Shown one piece after another: positions 29,101 through 61,367 of a DNA stretch of 64,000 nt. The notes beneath the pieces were generated by a model. The model had not been told where the DNA came from and did no database searches. It saw nothing but the letters and a program-made list of their open reading frames with translations. Source of the DNA: Lucifuga dentata (taxonomy: Eukaryota; Chordata; Actinopteri; Ophidiiformes; Bythitidae); the NCBI GenBank assembly GCA_014773175.1, contig VXCM01001397.1, positions 47,864 to 111,863 on the forward strand. The letters are read 5' to 3'. Position numbers and translations under genes: made by a program. Each line of letters begins with the position of its first letter. Within the stretch, counting starts at the first letter, position 1.

Positions 29101-32100
29101 CCATTTTGCATGTTTGAGCTTAATATATTAAATTTTCATACATGTTATGTTACTGATAATCATTTCCCAAAACATACTACTGGAACAGTGAATTAAAAAA
29201 TTTTTTTTCCTACCTTCCAGGCCACCATTGGTTTCAGTTCATTGTGGTACGCTATTAAAATCAATTTGTTGATATTTGAAACATTCTTGGGATAGGTAAC
29301 CTGTCATCGCGAACAGGACATATATTCAAGTTTTTTTCGAAGTTACATAATTTTAGCATTTAAGCGTAATAAAAAGTGCTGAGTGAATGTATGTCTCCAC
29401 CAGGGAATATAGTCCCAAAAGAAGGNTTTAAGCGTAATAAAAAGTGCTGAGTGAATGTATGTCTCCACCAGGGAATATAGTCCCAAAAGAAGGCCCGCGT
29501 TTATCAAAAAATTTAAATGAATGTAATTTCATAAGGTTGCATAACTATTAGCAGGTGAAACATCAATTTTTGAGGTGGGTGTATCACTTGAATATTTGAT
29601 TTTGAAAAATTAAGAGATTTTGCAAAATATCAGGAAAGCTGAAATATGGTTTTATCCTTTGGGAAATGGTCGTCAGTAATGTAACGTATGAAAATTGAAT
29701 ATATTAGGCTCAAAGATGCAAAATGGTCGGTATGGTTCTTTAAAGGACCAATCTGGCAACATATGCAACTCACGTATATGTTACATTACTGACAACCAAT
29801 TTTCAAAACATAAAGCTGTATTTGAATTTTCATGTTATTTTTTCAAATCCCCATCTTTCAAATCCAAACATTCAGGTGATACACCTACCTTAAAATTCAA
29901 TGTTTTACCTTCTAACACTGATGCATGATTGTAGAAGATAAGGTCATTTTAATTTCTCCATAAAATCCGTATTCTCCTGGGACTATATTCCCATACATTG
30001 TCTTCTATGCAGCTCCGTGTTAGATCAGTTAAAGTTACTTCGACAAAAAAATCTAACAGACATATTGTTCACTGTGATGTATTATGTATCTCAAGCATGT
30101 TTCAATTCTCTACAAGTTGATTTTAACAGCGTACCAGAATGAACTGAAACCAATGGCAGTCTGGAAGGCTGGAAAAAAATTCCAAAATTTACCACAAAAG
30201 TAGCATATTTTGGGAAATGTTATCAGTAACGTAACGTATATGCAGATTGCATATACTGGGCTCAGACATGCACTATCGCTGCTATGTTCTTTTAATACAA
30301 AACTATACCAGATCATTTATATTTTATTCACCCTGTTCCTTTCTTCAGGGGTTACAACTCCGCAGGGATTCTCAGCATTCATCCCTACTGCTGAGGCTCA
30401 TGCCTTCCATCCTCAAGTGACAACGCTGTCCTCACCTTCAGTTGATGCAAAGCAGCAGCTCCAGAGGAAGATCCAGAGGAGGCAACAAGAACAGAAGCTG
30501 CACTCCCCCTTACCTGGAGAGGGACAATCCAAGAGGACAGATGAAAACATGCAAGGAGCCAGTACCGGTCCATGTGGCAGCCCGACCCCTCAGTTGCCTC
30601 AGCCAACCGTAGGCATCATGGTAGCTGCTGTCCCCAGCCCCATAACGGTGAGACAGCACAACTTTACAGTTTAAGATCTCTATTTGCGCAAATGTAGGTT
30701 ACATTAATGCAGTTACACTCACCTAGAATGAAAATCCAGATGCATTTTAAATTTGAGAAAAATGGTCAGTGACATAATTCATTGATCACTTAAACATGAC
30801 AGATGTAATTTGCATTCATAATCAAACCCATTTTTCAGAATAACTTAGTCATTACTGATACTGAATACTGATACTGATACTAAAATTAAAAATAACATAT
30901 ACCAAAGTGTCAGCATGTAATCTGTAATCCAGGCAAACTGCACCATTTCAGTCTAATAATTGTACTAAACTGCTACAATAGTTCTGTCTGTAATAATTCA
31001 GTCTATACTGAACATCAACAACATCATCATCAAAACTATATAATCAAATCATAACCAGGGAAAACATTTTCCAGTTACATATATTTTTTCTATTTCCATT
31101 GACATTTCAGTGAGTAATCCTGTTTGAAAATGAGTGGAATTGTGCCAAATTTTGAAAAACATATTCCACATAATAATAAATTCATTTAATTTAAGACCTG
31201 GCCTGCACAATCATTTAATGGGGTTAGTCCAAACAGAAATTTTATTCAGTCCCATTCAACATCTGAGTAAATATAAATGTTGCATCTATTTAAACAGCAT
31301 AGATAGAATGAAAATGATGGTAAACTTTATTATAATAATGTTTTTATGTAATTATGAAAACATCCTTTTTGTAACTCCACTTCTCCTAATTACCAAGCAA
31401 TTACCAGTCAGTCACATGACAAATGAACGAAGGATGCATTTCAAACTAAAGGGAGTTAAAAAACAGCCAAGAACAGCTCATGGGTTAAAGCATTAGGTCA
31501 ATACATATTTGTGTAACAGTTACCAGTGCTCATCTTTTAGGTGATGACAATTTATGAAAAAAAACAAAAACTTTTGCTCATACTATAAGGTTAAATGCAA
31601 AAACTTAAACGATTGATTTCAAGGATTAAAGGATTGATTTCAAACGTTGAAATCAATCCTTTAATCGAGACTTAAGCATATCCATATCCAAGATATCTTG
31701 TGCCTATCTAGCCTTGTGATTTTGAATTCAGTGGTTCAAATTTCTGATTTACTTTCCAACTCTGCAGGTACAGAGGAGCAGACAGCTGATGCCCCCCAGT
31801 CCAGTGGGAACAGGAGACACCAAAGTGCTGCCCGTTAACTTCCAATTAGTGACCCAGCCAGTTCAGCCGGTGAAACTGAGCCCCAAAACCCCCCAAAATA
31901 TTCTAGCTAGTCCAGTCGGGGAACGTACAGCTCGTCAGCGCTATGCACAAATCTTGCCCAAACCATTGACCACAAGTGCTATCACTTTGCGTTCACCCTC
32001 TACTATGATCATAGCCAACAGCCCTATTAAGACTGTGATGACTACATGTCATGTTAGCCCAGTCAGTTTGGTGAAGATGACAGCCATATCGCTTGCACCC

Positions 32101-35058
32101 CACAGCAGCAACACCACCACTTCCCTTACCAACACCACTTTGCGGCCCGCCTCTGCAGGCATTAGTGCTTCTGAAGTTGCAGAAAACATTGGCCCTAGTC
32201 AGATCAGGAGAAGTGGCTCTGCTGCCCCCATTCTCACACCTGTGGCCAGGCCAGCACAGACCAATAACACCCAAACCATTGATGTGGAAATGGAAGGTGA
32301 AGCTATACATAAAAACAGCCAAATTCAAAGTCCTAGCAGTCAGGTTTTGACTCAAGGAGCAAACAGGGCTGGAGGAGCTTTACAAAGGGCTGCCAGTGTA
32401 CCCATACCTCAAACTCAAGCCTTCCTAGGACTGGAAGAAGTATCTGGCATTAAATGCAATGGAAAACCCTCTCCAAGCACTTACACTGTGGCAGCTGTAG
32501 AAAGCAGCAATAATAGCACTACAAATGAACACAATTTGCACTCCACTCACAATACCAGCAGTGTTTCCAAACTGGATGCTAGCAAAGCACCATCATTTGG
32601 CGAAAGCAGCAATGTGACATTATCAAAAGAAGGTTTCTTGTCCATTAAGAGCCTTGGGAAACGATCCACTCTCAGTCCAGAGTTCCACCTGACTCCAGCC
32701 AAGAGGGCTTTTGTCTCCCAGCAGCCACTAGTTGGCTCTGATAATGCTGGATATGGGATTTGTACTTCTCTCAGTAACCTCCACAGGCCAGGAGCACCAG
32801 CGCGACCTGAAAGTGCACCCGTCAGTAGAGAAATTGAGGTGAAAATGAGCCCTGTCATATCCACTCAAATCCAAGCACTCTGTAATTCACCTGTTAGAGC
32901 CAGTGGCTTCTATAATGTTACCAAAACACACCATACATTGGAGAGGAAAAACACTCCAACTTTTATTGAAACTAGCACCTCAGTCAGTCACACATTATTA
33001 CAGCAACAGCAGGGGCACACAGTGGGTGACATGCAAGCCATACCTAACAACACTGCTCTGCAGAAACACTCAGATGTGCATGATCTTTGGAGTTTCAACT
33101 GGACCAAAGGGAGTCAGAAAGGAGCTCAGCAACAGACCCACATTCAGTCAGTGGAGCAGGCACATGAGCAAACATCATCCAACCCCGTGATGGAACCACT
33201 GGAGTTTTTGGATCAAGCTGCATCATCTAGCCAGCTTCCTATGCAGACAGATCTGAATTACTTTCCCTTTGATGATGATGTAACCCAGGACAGCATTGTG
33301 GAGGAGCTAGTGCAGATGGAGGAGCAGATGAAGCTTAAAAACCTGCAGGAATTTGGAGAATTTGTCTCACTGCAAGGCAGTCAGGCTGTAATGCATGACA
33401 ACTTAACACCCTCCAATCAGACCATGACTGCATTTTACCATACCACAAACAGCAGCACCAACGTAGCACAAACTCCAACCCCAACTCCCACACCCACGTC
33501 AGAAATGATGGTAGGAGCCCAAGGCCTAACCAGAGAGAGCCCCTCCTCCCGCATTGCTTCTACAACACCAGTGGACAGTGCACTGGGAAGCAGTCGTCAC
33601 ACCTCAATTGGCACTCCACACTCCAACTGTAGTAGCACCGTTCCTCCCAGTCCAGTGGAGTGCAGGAACCCCTTTGCATTTACACCCATCAGCTCCAGCA
33701 TCACTGGTTTCCATGACAGCAGTACTGTCTCCAGCAGCCCTGTCAAACCCATGCAGAGGCCAACAGCCACTCACCCAGATAAGACCAAGCTGGAATGGAT
33801 GAATAACAGTTATAATAGCAGCACTGGGAGCTTAAACAAGTCAGCCAGTGGAATGGGAATCCTCCCGAGCTATCAAGGCCTGATCAATAACCACTTTCAA
33901 AAGCCTCATGCCTTCGCCATCCCTGGGCAAACCTACCCTTCTTATTCAAGGCACCATGACAGCCGTTTTGGTCGGTTGACTCCCATCTCTCCTGTGCAGC
34001 AGCAGGTAGCCAGCATGGATAACATGACCAGGCAAGAGGGTTTTGCTGTGCCTGCCCCTTTGGATAACAAAGCCCCCAGCATCCAAACTACAACTTTTCG
34101 ATGTCGTAGCGTAAGCCCTGCTGTGCATCAGAGAAACCTGAGTAGCAGCACAGCAAACAATACACTTCCCAATATTGCCCAATCAGTGGTGTCTCCTTTT
34201 GCCTCTGCTGTGACCCCTGAGGTGGTAAACATCATTGCAAACAGCCAAACAAATCTTGGCGTAAACAGCATGGCTCAGAGGAGTCGCTCTGTGCCACTCA
34301 ATGTCATGATGCAAACTGAGGTACTGCCCACACAGGGCCAACAGTGTGACAACAGAAATATCACCAATGTACTCCTGAGTAAGATGGATGGAGACCATGA
34401 TGACACTGTGCGGGGTCTGGGCATCAACAATTTGCCCTCCAGCTACACTGCACGGAAGAACCTCACCCAGATCCTTGAATCCAACCCCAACCTCTCCTGC
34501 AGTGACAACAACCTCAGCTTGATGACTTCTTCTAACACTACCAGCTCATGCAAGTTGCAGAGGCCAAATTACCTCATTGAAAATGCTATTAATGAACAAA
34601 TGATTTTTTCTGCAGTTGATAGCCAGGTGCAGTCAACCTGTGGAGAGCAGCAACAACAGACTATGGTGCTACCTTTGAGCCCCAAGCAGCAGCAAGAAAG
34701 ACTACAGCAGTGTCCACAGTACTTCTGCACGACTGTTAAACAGCTCCTCACTGATAACAGCCTTACTTCTGGCAACCAACTCATGCAACAGGTGTCCCAG
34801 CTAACTACCGGGCAGGCCGAGTTCCCTTGTGAAATCAGAATGACATCTGAGCTCTCCAGTAGCATCAGTGATCTTAACACATTGGACACAAACCTTCTGT
34901 TTGACCCTAATCAGCAGCAAGGGCAGTATGAAGATGCTGCTTCAGAAGAGTTTATGAATGATCCACTGTTTCAGCAAATTGCTGGTGAGACTGCACATTC
35001 AAGTGGACTTGACTGGCTAGAAAGCAAAGATCATCCTACTGTTGGATTGATGGGGTGA
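17146..35058 (+). CDS. rfx7: RFX7, winged-helix transcription factor
   Basis: Coding exons: 17146-17285, 21441-21474, 25760-25845, 26359-26481, 27869-27985, 28599-28683, 28782-28995, 30349-30647, 31768-35058. They total 4389 bp, or 1462 residues (human about 1460). The N-terminal helix [18 protein letters not shown] is followed by the RFX DNA-binding domain, about residues 101-178 ([37 protein letters not shown]). An ANKRA2-type docking motif, PSLPTL, is at 182-187. The rest is a long disordered, Ser/Asn/Gln-rich region ending [13 protein letters not shown]7 binds X-boxes and is a p53-linked regulator of growth and quiescence genes; in frogs it also supports neural-tube ciliogenesis. The intron after 27985 is a U12 AT-AC intron. 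The start MAEQDPQEQ matches the MAE start of the longer human form. Confidence 0.96.
19219..19618. mobile_element. Palindromic MITE-like element, copy 1 (family A)
   Basis: The left end (GGACTATAGCTGTGAT, then CATGTTTGAG) and the right end (CTCAAATGCAAA, then ATGGTCCTTTAA) are inverted versions of each other. The interior has CTACAAG and TGTCTGGAAGGTAGGAAAA, shared with copies near 30110 and 56220. No coding capacity. It ends in TTTAAA. Confidence 0.7.
19663..19722. repeat. Compound (TG)n(AG)n microsatellite
   Basis: About 15 TG units run directly into about 15 AG units. The same compound structure recurs at 63748-63792. Confidence 0.98.
21660..22075. repeat. Degenerate interspersed repeat with internal units, rfx7 intron 2
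   Basis: Two and possibly three diverged units share ATCCTCTGG(G)AGCAT-like and AAG(A/G)CAGTTGG(G)CC motifs at regular spacing. They resemble a very common percomorph intergenic repeat that I recognise but cannot name with certainty. No open frame. Confidence 0.45.
23231..23256 (+). repeat. G-run tract with N (quadruplex-capable)
   Basis: Four or more runs of at least four G separated by single T or TN. The N at 23242 lies between two near-identical GGGGTGGGGG units, so the true repeat number is unknown. Confidence 0.8.
26587..26830. mobile_element. Truncated family-A MITE, copy 2
   Basis: Shares GATTTTGCACGTTTGAGCCC, GCCAACCATTTTC, TATTTTGCCAAATCCCC and CAGGTGATACACCCACCT with copies at 29.7 and 55.9 kb. 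The right end could not be traced. Confidence 0.65.
27986..28598 (+). other. U12-type AT-AC intron in rfx7
   Basis: The intron starts ATATCCTTT, the consensus minor-spliceosome AT-AC donor. It ends TTAC, with the branch-like TCTTAAC at 28582-28588 about 10-12 bases before the end. Only this junction joins AAA TCA AA to A TAT TGC TAT and preserves the Lys-Ser-Lys-Tyr-Cys-Tyr of the RFX domain. No GT-AG pair does. Confidence 0.9.
29084..29743. mobile_element. Family-A MITE, copy 3
   Basis: Begins TTAAAAGACCATACCAG and ends GGTATGGTTCTTTAA, an inverted pair flanked by TTAA. The inner TIR blocks (AGCCATTTTGCATGTTTGAG and the ACGTTACATTACTGAC type) are also inverted at the right side. A 67-bp exact duplication around an N (29359-29493) lengthens it artificially. 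Confidence 0.75.
29359..29493 (+). repeat. 67-bp direct duplication around N (assembly artefact)
   Basis: Bases 29359-29425 are repeated exactly at 29427-29493 with N at 29426. This is the same signature as in mns1 exon 1. Confidence 0.85.
29740..30295. mobile_element. Family-A MITE, copy 4, abutting copy 3
   Basis: Starts TTAAAGGACCAATCTGGCAA and ends GCTATGTTCTTTTAA. It shares its left TTAA (29740-29743) with the right end of copy 3. The interior matches copy 5 for over 400 bases with moderate divergence, for example CTCCATGTTAGACCAGTTAA against CTCCGTGTTAGATCAGTTAA. No open frame of note. Confidence 0.75.
31611..31672. repeat. Perfect 20-bp hairpin in rfx7 intron 8
   Basis: GATTAAAGGATTGATTTCAA at 31624-31643 is exactly inverted at 31647-31666 around ACG. 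The left side is preceded by a direct partial copy, GATTGATTTCAA, at about 31611-31622. Confidence 0.9.
31768..35058 (+). CDS. rfx7: RFX7 final coding exon (3.3 kb, disordered regulatory region)
   Basis: A single uninterrupted exon of 1097 codons covers residues 367-1462. Blocks shared with mammals include [80 protein letters not shown] and [13 protein letters not shown]. They are separated by variable Ser/Asn/Gln-rich spacers. A short Thr-Pro dipeptide run near 33472-33500 corresponds to a longer run in mammals. No folded domain is apparent. The spacing of conserved islands suggests short docking or activation motifs. Confidence 0.95.
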   Translation, partial: VQRSRQLMPPSPVGTGDTKVLPVNFQLVTQPVQPVKLSPKTPQNILASPVGERTARQRYAQILPKPLTTSAITLRSPSTMIIANSPIKTVMTTCHVSPVSLVKMTAISLAPHSSNTTTSLTNTTLRPASAGISASEVAENIGPSQIRRSGSAAPILTPVARPAQTNNTQTIDVEMEGEAIHKNSQIQSPSSQVLTQGANRAGGALQRAASVPIPQTQAFLGLEEVSGIKCNGKPSPSTYTVAAVESSNNSTTNEHNLHSTHNTSSVSKLDASKAPSFGESSNVTLSKEGFLSIKSLGKRSTLSPEFHLTPAKRAFVSQQPLVGSDNAGYGICTSLSNLHRPGAPARPESAPVSREIEVKMSPVISTQIQALCNSPVRASGFYNVTKTHHTLERKNTPTFIETSTSVSHTLLQQQQGHTVGDMQAIPNNTALQKHSDVHDLWSFNWTKGSQKGAQQQTHIQSVEQAHEQTSSNPVMEPLEFLDQAASSSQLPMQTDLNYFPFDDDVTQDSIVEELVQMEEQMKLKNLQEFGEFVSLQGSQAVMHDNLTPSNQTMTAFYHTTNSSTNVAQTPTPTPTPTSEMMVGAQGLTRESPSSRIASTTPVDSALGSSRHTSIGTPHSNCSSTVPPSPVECRNPFAFTPISSSITGFHDSSTVSSSPVKPMQRPTATHPDKTKLEWMNNSYNSSTGSLNKSASGMGILPSYQGLINNHFQKPHAFAIPGQTYPSYSRHHDSRFGRLTPISPVQQQVASMDNMTRQEGFAVPAPLDNKAPSIQTTTFRCRSVSPAVHQRNLSSSTANNTLPNIAQSVVSPFASAVTPEVVNIIANSQTNLGVNSMAQRSRSVPLNVMMQTEVLPTQGQQCDNRNITNVLLSKMDGDHDDTVRGLGINNLPSSYTARKNLTQILESNPNLSCSDNNLSLMTSSNTTSSCKLQRPNYLIENAINEQMIFSAVDSQVQSTCGEQQQQTMVLPLSPKQQQERLQQCPQYFCTTVKQLLTDNSLTSGNQLMQQVSQLTTGQAEFPCEIRMTSELSSSISDLNTLDTNLLFDPNQQQGQYEDAASEEFMNDPLFQQIAGETAHSSGLDWLESKDHPTVGLMG

Positions 35059-37620
35059 ACATATTGCTGATTACTTGTTAAGTTGAAAGTTTGAAATTGA
35101 GGTTGCTTTTTTTGTTTTATTTATTTTGAAGCACTTACACTGTTTTTATAATGCAATACTGGACACAAAGAAACATGTCCAGTCTAAGTGCCAAGCTGAA
35201 CTGAAAAGATGCTGAAACACTCTGATTAAAATGCTGGTCATTTACATTTGGTCAGAGAACATCATTTCATATTGTCTCATATTGGTCACTTGTGTGAGAG
35301 CATTTTCAACATAAACAAGGATATTGAAAATGTTTTTGTGTGTGTGTGTTTGCGTGTGTGTAACGTGTCAGTTAATAGTAACAATTGAAATGTTTCCCTA
35401 AAAGGCCATGGATCATTCAGTATAATTTGGAAATTCAATATTTAATATTGATTCATAGTACTATGAAGATTTCATTAATTCATTAATTACAAATGGCAAT
35501 TTATGGAACATGGATGAATTAATAATGTAATAGTATTTAAATAATCATAACCTAATGATATTTCCTTTCTTAATGGCTCACTTTGATGCATGGAGAATAA
35601 TTGTTAAAAGCATGGTTTAATGGTCATTTTCAGTATTGTAAAATCTGGTTACCATAACCAGGTTTTTCAAGCTATGTAATTCATTTTATTTAAGAATATC
35701 ATAGATTTGTAGACACTTTTAAACTGTATAAAACATTTTTCGTCACAATTAAAACATAAGAGTTACAGAGTTCAGAGTTTCGAACGACTGTTAAGCAGTT
35801 CACTGGTGATCATATCAATAACAGTTTTTGGCCTATTTAAATAGATCATTTTTACAAGCCACATTTTGCCAAAGTTTAGGAGAGTGAGACTGAAACAATT
35901 AATTGCATAATTATGAGTTGTAGATGCTTTCATGAATCATTTAAATTTACATGAGGATTCTCCCTGGTTGGCTGCTTTTATCAGCAGGAGGGTATGCCAC
36001 GTGGAGCATGGAATTATTACCTTAATGCTATAAGGTGGAGAAAGACGAGGGATCAAGGGAATGCAAAAACTCCCTCACCACATCCAAGTCAACTACTTAC
36101 CTTCACTTAGTTGCTGGATGTGTGTTTTGGGGAGTGTTGCGAAAGGGAAAGTAATTTATAAAAGAAGCCATTTACCTGCTGAGAATTCAATTCAATTCCT
36201 GACACAGGAAACTCCTGCACTTTCAGAGTACAAATCTTGTATTTGCATCATATTGCTTTGACAAATCTGTTTCTTTACAAAAATGCACTGTATGTGGTTT
36301 GGACTATGAAAGAATAGTTTCACCACCAACCGAGAGAACTTTAAACATAATGCATTAGTATAAAAGAGATCTACAAGCCTCTTATAGACTCAAAGGATTC
36401 TGGCCAAGCCAAAGAATAACATTTAAATGTCTCCCACATCAACATGCACTAAGATTATGGGTGTGTAATGTAAATCTCTAGTGTCCATTTTTCAGATTAA
36501 TTTTTAATAGCAGCTTTATATTGCAGAATGAAAAGCATTTAGTGAAGTGTGAAGTCTTTGCAGTTCTGGAAATCTTGCTGGACTGGAAACATTATCAGGA
36601 CAATATTGGGGATTCCTTTGTTTACTGTTATTCATACTTTCTTGATCCCAACTGGTTAAACAAGGCTTTTAAGGAGGTGTCATTTGTTTACAGATACTGG
36701 TACTTAATGTTGGCATTAGATCCCTGAGTATGTTTTTATTGTTGGTCACACTAACATTATTTGTTGTACAGATTGTGGTGGAGGGTGGGGCATTCTTTGG
36801 TCTTTTGTCAAGATTTTTTGTTTGTTTGTACAGAAGATGCAACTTCCAGTCCCAAACCATATAACCTTGTGAAATCACAATAATCTGACTTGCGTTCTTA
36901 CGATGTTTTGCATAGTAAAGCAGCATACTTGTGTGTCATGTACTTTATTTCCCAACAGATCACTTGTGTAATACATGTGGAAGATATTAAGAAAATGTGA
37001 AAATGGTTCAGCTTGTTGCCCTAAATCTTTCATTATTTTTTGCAAATGAAGTTAGATCTCCTATTGCACAAGTTTAATTAGGAAAATGAGACCATAATTA
37101 TTATATAGTGTAATATTAGAGAAACATCATGATATGTTTTATCTCTCACACCATGAACGAGAATAAGGAAGCAGTAAACTGAATTTGTGTCTGTAGGCTG
37201 ATAATTTGGTAACTGTTTTGTGCCGTTTACAGCATTTTAACTTAATTTCTGTAAAAGGAAATTAGGTCATGCTAATATTTATATATTCACATTTTGGGTG
37301 TTATTTAATATTTAGTATTTTAGACAAATGCTTATAATTCATATTGAGTTTGTTGGTTTAAACTGTGCTCTGTGTTTTGTTAGTACTGCTGTTTGTCCTG
37401 AATGAAGACATTATCCTTCCTCTACTGTAACTGTAAGCGTACACAACTCCCTCTGCTGTAATAATGGTGCTGTGGTCGGTGTAAATAGGATTTTTTTTTT
37501 TTTTTTTTTTNTTTTTTTTTTTTTTTTTTTGTATTTTAGCAAATGCCTTGTAAGAAGAAGTGGTCATTGATACTGGTTTTTGAAATCTTTTTAAAGTAAT
37601 AAAAATGTTTAAACTCACCA
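35059..37620 (+). other. rfx7 3' untranslated region
   Basis: AT-rich, with no sustained open frame. The best polyadenylation signal is AATAAA at 37598-37603, just past a T homopolymer with N at 37511. That gives a 3' UTR of about 2.5 kb. Confidence 0.6.
37598..37603 (+). terminator. rfx7 polyadenylation signal
   Basis: AATAAA about 2.5 kb after the rfx7 stop. Earlier, weaker signals cannot be excluded. Confidence 0.45.
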
Positions 37621-39135
37621 AAGTCCTGGACTCATTATTTGTGATGAAGCCTAAATGGATCCTTTTAAAAAAAAAATTAATGTTGAGATGGAGTGTCCAG
37701 TTAAAAACAACAGTCTCCTCATACCTTTTAGTGGGACATTTGACAGGAGCTCAATTTAAAATCTATGATATACTCTCTTCTGTACAAAAATTCAGTATTC
37801 CTTTAAAATATGGGAATGTGAAGCAAAAGAAATTGCCTCACAGTATCTAACAACAAAATTGTAACATACTGTATGTATGACACATTTCAGAGATATATTG
37901 CAGGATGTCTTAAAATGTATCATGTGAAATACATAACTCATATCTTTGGACACATTTGGCTCCTTCAAACAATGGACATTTCAGCCATTTAGTAAATTAT
38001 TGTCTCCTACATGTTAGGCAGAAAGGTTTAAGCAGCAATCTATTATTCAGCTCCAATTCTAGATTCTCACTGGTTGGAGAAATGCGAGGACTTGTACAAA
38101 CACTGTTATACCTGAAAACATTTCCATGAATTATTGGAATTTCTGATTAGAATTTCAGTGGTGGAGGCTTTGGCTCAACTGCATACCCATGGTCCCAAGT
38201 GTGAATCTCCGCTAGAATGACAGCCAGCTTAAGAGGAAACCGCTGCTTCCATTTCACCTGTCCACACTACCTCATAACCACACTAGTTGATAACTAGTTT
38301 GTCTGGCAGACTGCCAAACTGTACTGTGTTGTGAATTTGTATGAGTTTTAGGGATACTGAATGCTGTGATTCTTTTTGTGCTGTAACATTCTTTCCTGAT
38401 TGCCCAAAGGGAATACTGAATATATCTTGAGTTGCCTGCTATTCCTTAATGCTCAGATAGTGCTACAGACTGGAAGCTTTCTGTGGGCTGGCTTTGAAAT
38501 TATGTCTTGTTCTTCTGTTGCCAACTGATTAATTGCTTAGTCTGACGGAAAATTAATATAACACAATTAATAAAAATTAATCCTTTTAGTAATTTGTCAA
38601 GAACGATGCAAAACTTCAACTAATACAGCCTGTTTTTTTTTATTCTGATACAAATCATGCCATCCAGTTTCACTCATGAACAGATAATTTCAGAACATAA
38701 AACTCACATTAAGAACGAAATCAAAATGCTAAAGCAGAACACGTTTTAGATTAGTGTGATCACAGCCCTAACATCTTTTTTCTGAACATATAGTGTCAGT
38801 TTATCAATAAAAACAAGGTTTCAGATGCTCTCAGTGGGTCAACTCAATGACTGGGCCCGTTCAGGCTTCCTCAGAGCAAGAGGAGGAGGAGGAGGAGGAG
38901 AAAGGCAGAGGGAGGAGGAGAAAAAAGAGGAGGAGGAGGATGGATAGATAAAAGTGCGTAACGACGCAACGAAACTTAAGTTATTTGCTTTAACATCTGA
39001 AATCTAGGTGAAATTTACGACATCTAAGCGTAAACACAGAAAGGCAATAACTGGCAGAGTGGAAAGTGATCACGGTGCGTGGACAGCTGTCAGCTTGTTA
39101 TTTTGTCACTTACTGGGAGGGAAAACCCTGAGGAC
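37621..39135. promoter_or_regulatory. rfx7-nedd4 intergenic region and nedd4 promoter
   Basis: The first kilobase is AT-rich with nothing recognisable. A purine-only (GGA)n tract at about 38877-38941 lies roughly 200 bases upstream of the nedd4 ATG (39136). It is followed by a CpG-containing stretch (GTGCGTAACGACGCAACG) that probably holds the transcription start. No TATA box. Confidence 0.5.
38877..38941 (+). repeat. (GGA)n purine tract upstream of nedd4
   Basis: About 60 bases of pure or nearly pure A/G with GGA periodicity. Such tracts can form triplexes and are frequent in TATA-less promoters. Confidence 0.9.

Positions 39136-61367
<22,232 letters not shown>

Noticed and set aside
31134..31496. 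120-codon open frame in rfx7 intron 8
   Set aside because: AT-rich, hydrophobic and low-complexity, with no splice signals in phase between exons 30349-30647 and 31768-35058.
31993..34889. Several minus-strand and shifted frames inside the large rfx7 exon
   Set aside because: Shadows of a 1097-codon exon with clear orthology.
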